Positions 1-7,366 of a stretch of 64,000 nt of DNA are shown piece after piece. Positions within the stretch are counted from its first letter, which is position 1, and each line of letters starts with the position of its first letter. The stretch comes from Oceaniferula flava (GTDB lineage: Bacteria > Verrucomicrobiota > Verrucomicrobiia > Verrucomicrobiales > Akkermansiaceae), in assembly GCF_016811075.1 (NCBI RefSeq), contig NZ_JAFBGL010000010.1, positions 87,947 to 151,946 of the forward strand, written 5' to 3'. The notes beneath the pieces are model-generated. The model did no database searches and was not told the origin of the DNA. It was given only the letters and a program-made list of their open reading frames with translations. Both the position numbers and the translations under genes were made by a program.

Positions 1-65
1 AAGGCAAGGGTGTCCGTTACGTCGGTGAGCGCGTTCGCCGTAAAGCTGGTAAGAGCGTCCAGTAA
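1..65 (+). CDS. rplF: Ribosomal protein L6, C-terminal end (partial)
   Basis: The gene enters from outside the window; reading begins in frame at base 3 and stops with TAA at 63-65. The visible tail, about 20 residues, contains KGVRYVGE followed by RRKAGK, which is the conserved C-terminus of large-subunit protein L6. L6 binds 23S rRNA near the factor-binding site. Its position directly before rplR fits the order of the spc operon. Only the end can be seen, so nothing can be said about the N-terminal part. Confidence 0.93.
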   Translation, partial: GKGVRYVGERVRRKAGKSVQ

Positions 66-76
66 GCTCAGTGCCT

Positions 77-97
77 TAACTACTAACTACTAACTAA
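77..97 (+). repeat. Three tandem copies of a 7-bp unit in the rplF-rplR spacer
   Basis: The 43-bp spacer between rplF and rplR holds TAACTAC, TAACTAC, TAACTAA back to back. No Shine-Dalgarno sequence is present; the last repeat leads into an A/T-rich stretch just before the rplR start. Similar CTAA-rich stretches precede rplO and secY. Confidence 0.8.
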
Positions 98-108
98 TTT
101 AGAAACTA

Positions 109-465
109 ATGAGCACTCTCAATCGTAAAGAAGTTCGCAAGCGCATTCACCGCCGCATCCGTAAGAAGGTGTCCGGCACTGCAACTTGCCCACGTCTCGC
201 TGTCAGCTATTCCAACCAGCACATCTACGCCCAGGTCATTGATGACGTAGCCGGTAACACACTCTGTGCCGCCTCCAGCATCGACAAAGGCATTGAAAAG
301 GCAGCCTCCAACCAAGAAACTGCCTCCAAGGTCGGTGAACTCGTCGCCAAGCGCGCCAAGGAAGCCAACATTGAAAAGGTAGTCTTCGATCGCGGTGGCC
401 ACCTCTACCACGGTAAAATCAAAGCCCTCGCAGACGCCGCCCGTGAAGCCGGCCTTCAATTCTAA
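109..465 (+). CDS. rplR: Ribosomal protein L18
   Basis: 118 residues, the normal length for bacterial L18, which carries 5S rRNA into the large subunit. Family hallmarks are the basic N-terminus ([15 protein letters not shown]), the segment [19 protein letters not shown], and the C-terminal [26 protein letters not shown]. It lies between rplF and rpsE as in the standard spc operon, 43 bp after rplF and 14 bp before rpsE. The ATG follows an A/T-rich leader without a purine-rich ribosome binding site, as do most starts in this window. Confidence 0.97.
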   Translation: MSTLNRKEVRKRIHRRIRKKVSGTATCPRLAVSYSNQHIYAQVIDDVAGNTLCAASSIDKGIEKAASNQETASKVGELVAKRAKEANIEKVVFDRGGHLYHGKIKALADAAREAGLQF

Positions 466-479
466 CCCATTTATCTATC

Positions 480-1172
480 ATGTCTGATAACACAGAAAAA
501 AGTGCACCTAAAGCAGCCGAAGTTGAGGCTAAGCCAACCAATGAAGCTGCACCAGCTGCCAGCGCTACTCCAGCGGCAGCAGCTGAAGCTCCTAAAGCCG
601 ACGAACGCCGTGGCGGTCGTGGTGGACAAGGTGGCCGTGGCGGTCGCCGTGAGCGCCCACAGCGCCAGGCTCCTCCCAAGCCAATGACCGACGACGGTAA
701 AGAGCTGCACGAGAAGGTGGTCTTCATCAACCGTTGTGCCAAGGTGGTCAAAGGTGGACGTCGTTTCAGTTTCTCCGCCCTCATGGTTTCCGGTGATAAG
801 GAAGGCCGCGTAGGTGTTGGATTCGGTAAAGCCCAAGAGGTGATCGAATGCATCCGCAAGGGGGGGCAAGACGCCAAGAACTCACTGCAGCGTGTGAAGC
901 TGGTTAACGGAACCATCCCGCACGAAGTGCAAGCTGAGCACGGTGGTGGTGTTGTTCTTCTCAAGCCAGCCTGCCCCGGAACCGGTATTATTGCCGGTGG
1001 TGGTGTGCGCGCCGTTTGTGAAGCCGTCGGTATCACGGATGTGCTTGGTAAGAGCCTCGGCTCCAACAACCACGCCAACGTTGTCAAGGCCACCATCAAG
1101 GCCCTCTCCCAGCTGCGCACTCGTGAGGACGTCCTCGCTAGCCGTGGCAAACAAGTCAAAGAGTCCCTCTAG
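480..1172 (+). CDS. rpsE: Ribosomal protein S5 with a long low-complexity N-terminal extension
   Basis: 230 residues against about 165 in most bacteria. The S5 core begins near residue 75 ([19 protein letters not shown]) and includes the double-stranded RNA-binding part and the C-terminal helix region ending in [12 protein letters not shown]. The first ~70 residues are extra: an Ala/Glu/Pro-rich acidic stretch (1-40), a glycine/arginine stretch with RGG-type repeats (about 43-57), then a Pro/Gln linker. S5 helps decode accuracy on the small subunit. The start at ATG 480 follows CTATC with no Shine-Dalgarno. The core assignment is firm; the role of the extension is unknown. Confidence 0.96.
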   Translation: MSDNTEKSAPKAAEVEAKPTNEAAPAASATPAAAAEAPKADERRGGRGGQGGRGGRRERPQRQAPPKPMTDDGKELHEKVVFINRCAKVVKGGRRFSFSALMVSGDKEGRVGVGFGKAQEVIECIRKGGQDAKNSLQRVKLVNGTIPHEVQAEHGGGVVLLKPACPGTGIIAGGGVRAVCEAVGITDVLGKSLGSNNHANVVKATIKALSQLRTREDVLASRGKQVKESL

Positions 1173-1216
1173 GTGATTCTCCAAACTTCCAACTGAATAC
1201 TTCAAACTAATCTATC

Positions 1217-1666
1217 ATGAATTTGCACAATCTTAAACCACGCCCCGGTGCCAAGCACCGTGTTAAGCGTCTCGGTTGCGGCGAGAGCTCCGGCCTCGGC
1301 AAGACTTCCGGTCGTGGCCACAAGGGTCAGAAGTCCCGCTCCGGCGGTGGCGTTCGCCCCGGCTTCGAAGGTGGTCAGATGCCACTTCACCGTCGTCTTC
1401 CAAAGCGCGGTTTCAACAACACTCGTTTCCAAGACAAGATCGCAGTCGTCAACGTAGGATCACTCGATGATCGTTTCGAAGACGGTGCGACAGTCACCAT
1501 GGAGTCGCTGAAAGAGGCACGCCTGGTCAAAGGCACCTACGTCACCGTGAAAGTTCTCGGTGAAGGAGATCTCTCCAAAAAACTCACTGTGGAAGGCTGC
1601 AAGGTCAGCTCCTCCGCGAAGGAGAAGATCGAAAAAGCTGGCGGATCCGTCGTAGAAGCCAGCTAA
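1217..1666 (+). CDS. rplO: Ribosomal protein L15
   Basis: 149 residues, usual length. L15 is a late-assembly large-subunit protein. The N-terminus [20 protein letters not shown] followed by a Gly/Arg/Ser-rich loop ([20 protein letters not shown]) is diagnostic, as are the [15 protein letters not shown] segment and the C-terminal half with [19 protein letters not shown]. The 44-bp spacer after rpsE is too short to encode L30, so rpmD, which normally sits here, is absent. The start ATG follows the leader CTAATCTATC, nearly the same as that of rpsE. Confidence 0.97.
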   Translation: MNLHNLKPRPGAKHRVKRLGCGESSGLGKTSGRGHKGQKSRSGGGVRPGFEGGQMPLHRRLPKRGFNNTRFQDKIAVVNVGSLDDRFEDGATVTMESLKEARLVKGTYVTVKVLGEGDLSKKLTVEGCKVSSSAKEKIEKAGGSVVEAS

Positions 1667-1706
1667 TTCAGCAACGTGCTTCGCGAAATGAAATAACTGC
1701 TATTTT

Positions 1707-1736
1707 GAAGGGGAAGTGCTTGCGCACTTCCTCTTC
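1707..1736 (+). promoter_or_regulatory. Stem-loop in the rplO-secY spacer
   Basis: The arms GAAGGGGAAGTGC and GCACTTCCTCTTC pair along 13 positions (one G:T) around a TTGC loop. No T-run follows, so it is not a classic terminator. It lies in the 176-bp spacer ahead of secY and could separate secY expression from the ribosomal genes by attenuation, RNA processing or mRNA stabilisation. This role is inferred. Confidence 0.5.
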
Positions 1737-1806
1737 ATGCGTATAAACCCTGCGCGCTCCTTTCGCCTTGTGCGGAGGTGCCTCAGCACCCGCCAGTTTC
1801 TCTGGC

Positions 1807-1831
1807 AACTGATAACTTCTAACTGATAACT
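1807..1831 (+). repeat. Direct repeat of an 11-mer just upstream of secY
   Basis: AACTGATAACT occurs at 1807-1817 and again at 1821-1831, separated by TCT, ending 11 bp before the secY ATG. It resembles the CTAA-rich repeats ahead of rplR. Function unknown. Confidence 0.75.
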
Positions 1832-1842
1832 CTAATTTACCT

Positions 1843-3351
1843 ATGATCTCCGCATTTGCGAGCACATGGAAAGTCCCGGAACTACGGGAACGCATTCTTT
1901 TTACCCTGGCGATGATTGTCATCATCCGTCTCGGTGTTCACGTCACTCTTCCAGGAGTTGATGCCAGCGTCATTGCTGATTACCTTGCTGACAAGCAGTC
2001 CAAAGGAGGTGACTCCGGTGCGGGTGCAGCCGTTGGTGCCATGCTGGGCTTCTTCTCAGGTGGAGGTCTTCAGAAGATGGGGGTATTTGCCCTCGGTATC
2101 ATGCCTTACATTTCTGCTTCGATTATGATGCAGCTGATGACCGCTGTGGTGCCCAAGCTTTCCAAGCTGGCACGTGAAGACGGTGGCCGTGAGAAAATCA
2201 ACCAATACACCCGTGCGATCACCATCATCATTGCTCTGGTTCAAGGTTACCTTCTGGCCATTAGCTTGAAGAACCCTGGTAACATTCCCGGCCTTCAAGG
2301 TATTCGCGACTTCGGTGAAGTGGTTCCCAACCACGGATTTGCCTTCATTGCGATGACCGTGCTGACCATCGTCACCGGAACCCTGCTGCTCATGTGGATT
2401 GGTGACCAGATCACCGATCGCGGTTTGGGTAACGGAATTTCCCTGATCATTACCGTCAACATCATCTCCGCCCTTCCCGGTGCACTGGTGATCACATGGC
2501 AGACTCTGATTTCTGGCAATGCCGGCCCTGGTGCCGCTGCCTTCCTCGTCTTCCTTGTGGCCTTCCTGATCTTCGTGATTGCGGCCACCATTGCCATTAC
2601 CCAGGCGCAGCGCCGGATTGCGGTTCAATACGCCAAGCGTGTGATGGGACGGAAGCAACTCGGCGGCCAGACCCAGTATCTGCCACTGAAAGTCAACTAC
2701 GCCGGTGTGATGCCGATCATTTTCGCCACTGCGATTCTCTCACTGCCGACCTTCGTTCTGCAGTCTGCGTTTCCTACGGCTGAGTGGTCACGCAAGATCC
2801 AAGACGTGCTTGCCGGTGGTGGTCTCGGTTACTACCTGATCGCCGGTGTAATGATCTTCTTCTTCTCCTACTTCTGGGTGGCAACAATGTTCCAGCCTAG
2901 CGAGATCTCGGAGAACCTGAAGCGCAGCGGTGGTTACATCCCCGGTGTCCGTCCAGGAAAGCCAACGGCTGATTTCCTCGATTTCACCATGACCCGTCTG
3001 ACCTTCGCCGGTGCCATCTTCCTGACCATCATCTTCATCCTTCCGTGGGTGGTGTCGCAGATGCCTCGTGGAATCATCGGCAGTGAGCTGCCGTTCTTGG
3101 TGACCTCCTTCTTCGGTGGCACCAGCTTGCTGATCATCGTGGGTGTGCTGCTTGACTTCATGCGTCAGGTCGAAACTCACCTGCTGCAGCGGAACTACGA
3201 TGGCTTCCTGCGCAAAGGCAAAATCAAAGGTCGCTACGACCGTCTCCAGAACACTGGTGACCGCGCATCTGGAACTTCAATGGTTTACCTCTGGGTATTC
3301 ATCGCCGTGGTTGTGGTGGTGGGCGTGTCCTACTGGATCTACCAAGGTTAA
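1843..3351 (+). CDS. secY: Protein translocase channel subunit SecY with an extra C-terminal helix
   Basis: 502 residues, about 60 longer than E. coli SecY. SecY forms the inner-membrane pore for Sec-dependent export and membrane insertion. Signature segments are ALGIMPYISASIMMQ (about 89-103), LLMWIGDQITDRGLGNGISLIIT, the cytoplasmic loop QRRIAVQYAKRVMG, LPLKVNYAGVMPIIFA, and FGGTSLLIIVGVLLDFMRQVETHLL. After the usual cytoplasmic tail (KGKIKGRYDRL) comes a Ser/Thr/Gly linker and one more strongly hydrophobic segment at about 480-499 that canonical ten-helix SecY lacks. The gene ends the ribosomal operon; adk, map and infA do not follow. Confidence 0.97.
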   Translation: MISAFASTWKVPELRERILFTLAMIVIIRLGVHVTLPGVDASVIADYLADKQSKGGDSGAGAAVGAMLGFFSGGGLQKMGVFALGIMPYISASIMMQLMTAVVPKLSKLAREDGGREKINQYTRAITIIIALVQGYLLAISLKNPGNIPGLQGIRDFGEVVPNHGFAFIAMTVLTIVTGTLLLMWIGDQITDRGLGNGISLIITVNIISALPGALVITWQTLISGNAGPGAAAFLVFLVAFLIFVIAATIAITQAQRRIAVQYAKRVMGRKQLGGQTQYLPLKVNYAGVMPIIFATAILSLPTFVLQSAFPTAEWSRKIQDVLAGGGLGYYLIAGVMIFFFSYFWVATMFQPSEISENLKRSGGYIPGVRPGKPTADFLDFTMTRLTFAGAIFLTIIFILPWVVSQMPRGIIGSELPFLVTSFFGGTSLLIIVGVLLDFMRQVETHLLQRNYDGFLRKGKIKGRYDRLQNTGDRASGTSMVYLWVFIAVVVVVGVSYWIYQG

Positions 3352-3379
3352 GACCGAAACACGATCTTTTACAGATTTC

Positions 3380-3416
3380 AACCCGGCCCGCAGAGATTGC
3401 GGTCCGGGTTTTTCTT
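3380..3416 (+). terminator. Rho-independent terminator of the ribosomal/secY operon
   Basis: Arms 3380-3392 and 3398-3410 (AACCCGGCCCGCA and TGCGGTCCGGGTT) pair at 12 of 13 positions around a 5-base loop and run into a T-rich tract. It lies 28 bp after the secY stop and marks the end of the operon. Confidence 0.9.
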
Positions 3417-3486
3417 TGTTGAGGAAATGGCGATCGCACTGATTGGCCGTGGACTAAGCGGGGGATTTGGACTATTGCCATCGCCT

Positions 3487-5061
3487 ATGAAATCAGCTCA
3501 AGCGTCAAGTTCGCAGGACTTTGACCACAATCGTCTGTTTGAGGAAATCCTAGCGGCTCGCGAACGCGTTTATTCGGTTGGCGAGGCGACGCCGCTGCAG
3601 CAGTTGCCACTGCCCGATCTCGATGCCCAGGTGTGGGTCAAACGTGAAGACCTCGGGCCCATCAAAGCCTACAAATGGCGCGGCGCTTACAATGCGATGG
3701 CGGCCCTCACTGCCGAACAGCGCAGCATGGGGGTAGTGGCGGCTTCCGCCGGAAACCACGCCCAAGGGGTGGCACTTGCCGCTAAGGCGCTCGGCTGCCA
3801 AGCCGTGATCTTCATGCCGCGCTCCACTCCGGAGGTGAAACAAAGCGAGGTGCGCCGTTTTGGCGGTGACCATGTGGAGATCCGCCTGATCGGTGACACC
3901 TACGATGATGCCGGCCATGCGGCACGGACCTATTGTGAGGAAACTTCCGGCGTTTACATCCACCCCTACGATGACGAAGTCACCATGGGAGGGCAGGGAA
4001 CCTTGGCGGACGAGGTGGTGATGAGCGGTAAAGGGCCGTTCGACCGAGTTTATGTCGCTATCGGTGGTGGTGGACTCGCTGCGGCGCTGGCTTGCTGGCT
4101 GAAACGCTATTGGCCCGAGGTGAAAGTCTACGGGGTCGAAGGCGTGGAACAGGCGTCGATGACCGCAGCCCTGGCTCACGGCAGCCCGGTCGAGCTCGAT
4201 TACGTCGATGTCTTTTGTGACGGCACGGCAGTGAGAAAAGTTGGGTCGATCACCTTTGAGTATTGTCGCAGCTTGCTCGACGGAGTGATCACTGTGACCA
4301 ACGATGAAGTTTGTGATTCCATCCGCACGCTCTGGGAAACCCTGCGGGTGATTCCTGAGCCGAGTGGAGCCATGGGCCTGGCAGGGTTGAAAAAACACTA
4401 CCATACTGGAGAAATTGGCTCTGGCGAGAAGGTGCTGACGGTGATCAGCGGAGCCAATATGGACTTCGCCCAACTCAGCGGTATTGCGCAGCGGGCGGGG
4501 ATCGGTTCCAAACAACGCCGCTTTCTCCGCGTGCCCATCCCCGAGGGCAAGGGCTCGTTGGTCGAGTTCCTCGAGCAATTACCGGAGGAGATCAGCATCG
4601 TCGATTTACAATACGGCAGAAACGATTCCGAGGTGCAGTTTCCTGTGCTCGGCTTGATCGGATCCGAGTCCGATTACCAACAGCTCGATGCGGTGCTGGC
4701 GCAACGCGGTGCCAATGCCAGCGACGTGAGCACGGATGAAGATGTCGATTACCGGATCATCAACTACGCCCCCGAGCTGTTCCACTATCCACTGTTCATC
4801 AACATTGAATTTCCCGAGCGGGCCGGTGCCTTCCTGCGCTTCATGAATGAAGTCAAGGACATCGCCAGTCTGTGTTATTTCAACTACTCCTACTCTGGTG
4901 AGAGAGTCGGACGTGCTCTGGTGGGCATGGAATTCAACTCCGCCGATGACCAGCAGGCATGCCTGCAGCGGATCCTCGCGATGTGTGGCAAAAATATCCG
5001 CGCTGCCCGTGAGGTCAGTGATGAGACATTCTATCGTCTTACCGGGCATTCACGAGGCTAA
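3487..5061 (+). CDS. ilvA: Threonine ammonia-lyase, biosynthetic type
   Basis: 524 residues, matching the long biosynthetic form (E. coli IlvA 514). It converts threonine to 2-oxobutanoate, the committed step to isoleucine, using pyridoxal phosphate. The PLP lysine lies in IKAYKWRGAYNA, followed by ASAGNHAQGVALAAK and the phosphate-binding IGGGGLAAA. The C-terminal third (after SKQRRFLRVPIPEGKGSL) carries two ACT-like regulatory domains, so isoleucine feedback inhibition is expected. ATG 3487 is chosen because it gives family length; earlier in-frame starts at 3397 (TTG) and 3427 (ATG) would overlap or abut the secY terminator. No other ilv gene is nearby. Confidence 0.93.
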   Translation: MKSAQASSSQDFDHNRLFEEILAARERVYSVGEATPLQQLPLPDLDAQVWVKREDLGPIKAYKWRGAYNAMAALTAEQRSMGVVAASAGNHAQGVALAAKALGCQAVIFMPRSTPEVKQSEVRRFGGDHVEIRLIGDTYDDAGHAARTYCEETSGVYIHPYDDEVTMGGQGTLADEVVMSGKGPFDRVYVAIGGGGLAAALACWLKRYWPEVKVYGVEGVEQASMTAALAHGSPVELDYVDVFCDGTAVRKVGSITFEYCRSLLDGVITVTNDEVCDSIRTLWETLRVIPEPSGAMGLAGLKKHYHTGEIGSGEKVLTVISGANMDFAQLSGIAQRAGIGSKQRRFLRVPIPEGKGSLVEFLEQLPEEISIVDLQYGRNDSEVQFPVLGLIGSESDYQQLDAVLAQRGANASDVSTDEDVDYRIINYAPELFHYPLFINIEFPERAGAFLRFMNEVKDIASLCYFNYSYSGERVGRALVGMEFNSADDQQACLQRILAMCGKNIRAAREVSDETFYRLTGHSRG

Positions 5062-5172
5062 GATCGCGACTAAAAAGTAGCCGGAATCCGCTTGAACGCG
5101 CGGGATTCCTCGAATTTGAGCTTGCTTGCCATCTCTCCAGACGTTAATCCCCCTGCACATCAATCACTTCCT

Positions 5173-5439
5173 ATGGGTAAGCAACACAAAAAAATCATCA
5201 AACGCAGCCGCCGCAAGCAGTATCTGAAGCGCAAGAACGAGCAAGCCAAGAGCAGCGTAGTTCGCAAGGAATCAGCACCAGCTAAGAAGACCGTGAAAAA
5301 AGCAGCCGCTAAAAAAGCAGCGACCAAGAAAACGGCTGCCAAGAAGACCGCTAAAAAAGCTGCAACCAAAAAAGTAGCAGCTAAGAAGACCGCTAAAAAA
5401 GCAGCGAAGAAAGCTGCCCCTAAGAAGGACGAGGAGTAA
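5173..5439 (+). CDS. Small lysine/alanine-rich basic protein (histone H1-like tail)
   Basis: 88 residues. The first ~30 residues are very basic and distinctive (MGKQHKKIIKRSRRKQYLKRKNEQ), then about 45 residues of KKAAxKK-type repeats resembling the C-terminal tail of eukaryotic H1 and bacterial Hc1-like proteins, ending KKDEE. It probably binds nucleic acid, as a nucleoid- or RNA-associated protein. It stands alone, 111 bp after ilvA and followed by its own terminator. Two other loci here carry the same kind of tail: rpoD and the gene at 57395-57883. The N-terminal motif looks like a conserved element, but I cannot name the family. Confidence 0.75.
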   Translation: MGKQHKKIIKRSRRKQYLKRKNEQAKSSVVRKESAPAKKTVKKAAAKKAATKKTAAKKTAKKAATKKVAAKKTAKKAAKKAAPKKDEE

Positions 5440-5464
5440 TCCTCAGCGATTCAAGTTTTCAACG

Positions 5465-5504
5465 AACAAGGCCGCTTGCGTAATGCAGGCGGCCTTGTTG
5501 TTTA
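5465..5504 (+). terminator. Terminator after the small basic protein
   Basis: Eleven perfect base pairs (AACAAGGCCGC at 5465-5475 with GCGGCCTTGTT at 5489-5499), followed by a short T-run. The leftward lipoprotein gene also converges on it. Confidence 0.85.
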
Positions 5505-5525
5505 AATGGGGTAGGGGGGGGCTGA

Positions 5526-5966
5526 TTAGAAGTTACGTGAGACGTAGTTCCAGCCGGTGACTTTGCCATTGCTGAAGTCCACCGATGAGCCACGGCGGGG
5601 GACGTAGTGGACGGACGGAATGTAACCGATGCCATAACGCGGGCCGTAACCGTGACGACCAAATCCGTAGCCGTAGTAGGGGCTGAAGCCGCTGCTGTAA
5701 ACCGGAACCATCTGGGTGTAATCCCAGCGTTCGTAATCCTTGCCGTCTTTGTTTCCGATGACTTTGCCGTCGGGGTGTCCCATGGCGAGGAAGACAGCCG
5801 GTTTATTCATCCCCCGGGCAATCTGGCCCTTGCTCACCAGTTCTTGGTGTTTCGGGCTGAGAGATTTGTAAATAGACGGATTGTCTTCGATTCTGCTCGT
5901 GGGGGTGCTGCTGCAGCTGGCTAATAGAGCCAGTAGAGGAAGGCTTAGAAATAGAATAATCTTCAT
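5526..5966 (-). CDS. Small lipoprotein, tyrosine/glycine-rich
   Basis: 146 residues. The N-terminus MKIILFLSLPLLALLASC is a typical lipoprotein signal with the lipobox cysteine at 18, so the mature protein should be lipid-anchored, probably in the outer membrane. The segment LVSKGQIARGMNKPAVFLAMGHPD, then YERWDY, and a C-terminal VDFSNGKVTGW recall small BamE/SmpA-like lipoproteins in spacing only. The middle (about 88-118) is rich in Tyr and Gly. The function is unknown. It is transcribed towards the basic protein gene, with a shared terminator region between them. Confidence 0.75.
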   Translation of the reverse strand: MKIILFLSLPLLALLASCSSTPTSRIEDNPSIYKSLSPKHQELVSKGQIARGMNKPAVFLAMGHPDGKVIGNKDGKDYERWDYTQMVPVYSSGFSPYYGYGFGRHGYGPRYGIGYIPSVHYVPRRGSSVDFSNGKVTGWNYVSRNF

Positions 5967-6130
5967 GACAAAGCCAATCTAGCTGAGCAATGGGAGGCTT
6001 GCAAATAGGGAATCATCCACAGCGCCAGAGCTGGTCGATGATTTAAATGAAAAAGTTGGAGAAACAAGCTTGCCAAGATAGAGCGAATGGAACCAATCTT
6101 GCAGGAGCAACCCAACACACAGATTATTTT

Positions 6131-6418
6131 ATGTCAGAAGAATTGATCCCAGCCGATGAACTAGACGACGCCCTGAAACGCTGCCCGGAGTGGGAAGCTG
6201 AAGGAGATAGCATTACCCGCACGATCGAGTTTGAGGAATACATGGAGGGCATCGATTTCGTCAACGACCTCGCTGAGATCGTCGATGAGGCACAGCATTT
6301 TCCCGAAATCGATATCCGCGACTGCAAAGTGACCCTGCGTCTGAAGACCGAAGATGCGGGTGGCGTCACCGAGATCGATGTGGAGCTCGCCTCACGGATC
6401 GATAATATTGTCGACTAA
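6131..6418 (+). CDS. Pterin-4a-carbinolamine dehydratase-like protein with altered active site
   Basis: 95 residues, family length. The fold signature is clear: a charged N-terminal helix, IDFVNDLAEIVDEAQHFPEIDI, a beta-strand KVTLRLKT, then EDAGGVTEIDVELASRID. True dehydratases recycle the pterin cofactor of aromatic hydroxylases with a His-His-Pro pair and a later His. Here these read His56-Phe57-Pro58 and Glu74 (in TEDAGG, where THDAGG is usual), so two of three catalytic histidines are missing and the enzyme is probably inactive or changed. No aromatic hydroxylase is nearby. ATG 6131 is chosen over an earlier in-frame start at 6047 because it gives the normal family N-terminus. Confidence 0.8.
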   Translation: MSEELIPADELDDALKRCPEWEAEGDSITRTIEFEEYMEGIDFVNDLAEIVDEAQHFPEIDIRDCKVTLRLKTEDAGGVTEIDVELASRIDNIVD

Positions 6419-6447
6419 GTAGAGGCTATCTCCGACTAACAATTTTC

Positions 6448-6488
6448 ATCAGCGTCATGACCTTAGGTGTGACGCTGATTTTTTTTTG
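6448..6488 (+). terminator. Strong terminator after the pterin dehydratase-like gene
   Basis: Ten perfect pairs (ATCAGCGTCA at 6448-6457 with TGACGCTGAT at 6470-6479) followed by an uninterrupted run of nine T. Confidence 0.93.
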
Positions 6489-6542
6489 GTAGGGCTGATT
6501 GGTTTCGCTCAGCGATTTGGGCCAGACGCGGCCAATGAGCCT

Positions 6543-7274
6543 TTATCGAGGAAGCAGGATTTCCTCGTTGTCCATGCCGGTGAGGTTTCGCAGGCCGGAG
6601 ACGAAGCGCCACATGGTGACCATCAGAATCACGAGCATCGGCACCCCGATCACGGCAAAACCCCAGCCGGTGAGTTTGGCCACACCATCGTTGAAGGCTT
6701 CCTGGGAGCCGGTGTTGCCTCTGAGGAAATACATGGCGAGGAAGTAGTTCATCACCATGCTGATGAAAAAGGAGCCAGCCAGCAGCAGGGTGCCGGAGAA
6801 GAGTAGCTTTTTGTATCCCTCGTTGTTTTGTTTTTCCTGCACCCGCTTTTCAATCATGGGGATGTTGAAAAAGTCCGGGTTGTAGAGGAACACGCGGACT
6901 AGGGGCGTCTTGGTCCAATGGGAAATCAAAATGGTGACGCCAAAAACGAAGGGGATGGCGGCTTCTTTCAAGGCGAACCATAACGGCGCCTGTTCATCCA
7001 CGGTGCCATTGTCCCGATACGCCATGATGGCAATGCCTCCGGTGAGTAAGATACTGACGACACCCAAGATCGAAAAGAAGTTCGGCTTCTTGGTTTTGAT
7101 CAGGTGGTGAATGCCGTAGGCCACTGGCAGCGAGACGGCGATCAGCATGCCGTAGACGGGGCCCACATTCCAGAAGTCATCACCGTTTTTACCAAGAAAA
7201 CTCAGTGCGGTGATGGGAATGAGCACGTTCCACATGATGTTCACCAGTGGGTTCTCTTGTTGTTGTTTGGCCAT
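6543..7274 (-). CDS. Multi-pass membrane protein of the VC0807 type
   Basis: 243 residues with about six hydrophobic segments: LIPITALSFLGK, VYGMLIAVSLPVAYGIHHLI, FFSILGVVSILLTGGIAIMAY, an amphipathic AIPFVFGVTILISH, LLLAGSFFISMVMNYFLAMYFL and FAVIGVPMLVILMVTMWRFV. The arrangement, with a central loop containing NPDFFNIPMIE, matches the uncharacterised VC0807-type family as I remember it. No catalytic motif is visible. Start ATG 7274 gives MAKQQQENPLVNIMWN; longer reads upstream would run through the fbaA terminator. Confidence 0.7.
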   Translation of the reverse strand: MAKQQQENPLVNIMWNVLIPITALSFLGKNGDDFWNVGPVYGMLIAVSLPVAYGIHHLIKTKKPNFFSILGVVSILLTGGIAIMAYRDNGTVDEQAPLWFALKEAAIPFVFGVTILISHWTKTPLVRVFLYNPDFFNIPMIEKRVQEKQNNEGYKKLLFSGTLLLAGSFFISMVMNYFLAMYFLRGNTGSQEAFNDGVAKLTGWGFAVIGVPMLVILMVTMWRFVSGLRNLTGMDNEEILLPR

Positions 7275-7313
7275 GGGATGGGTAGGTTCGACGGATGTCT
7301 GGAAGGTGTGTGT

Positions 7314-7346
7314 AATAAAATAGCGGCGGCTTTTCAACCGCCGCTA
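7314..7346 (-). terminator. Terminator of fbaA
   Basis: On the minus strand TAGCGGCGG pairs perfectly with CCGCCGCTA around an 8-base loop, followed by TTTTATT. It sits 20 bp after the fbaA stop and separates fbaA from the membrane protein gene. Confidence 0.88.
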
Positions 7347-7366
7347 TGGGAAAAGATCGGTGTCAG

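Noticed and set aside
419..1159. 246-residue reading frame on the minus strand opposite rpsE
   Set aside because: It is a shadow of the Gly/Arg-rich rpsE sequence; composition is low-complexity and rpsE is certain.
1668..1925. 85-residue reading frame opposite the rplO-secY spacer and secY start
   Set aside because: It overlaps the well-supported secY start and spacer hairpin, and has no recognisable protein features.
3397..3486. Upstream starts for ilvA at 3397 (TTG) and 3427 (ATG)
   Set aside because: The first lies inside the secY terminator, the second adds non-conserved residues; the family N-terminus fits ATG 3487.
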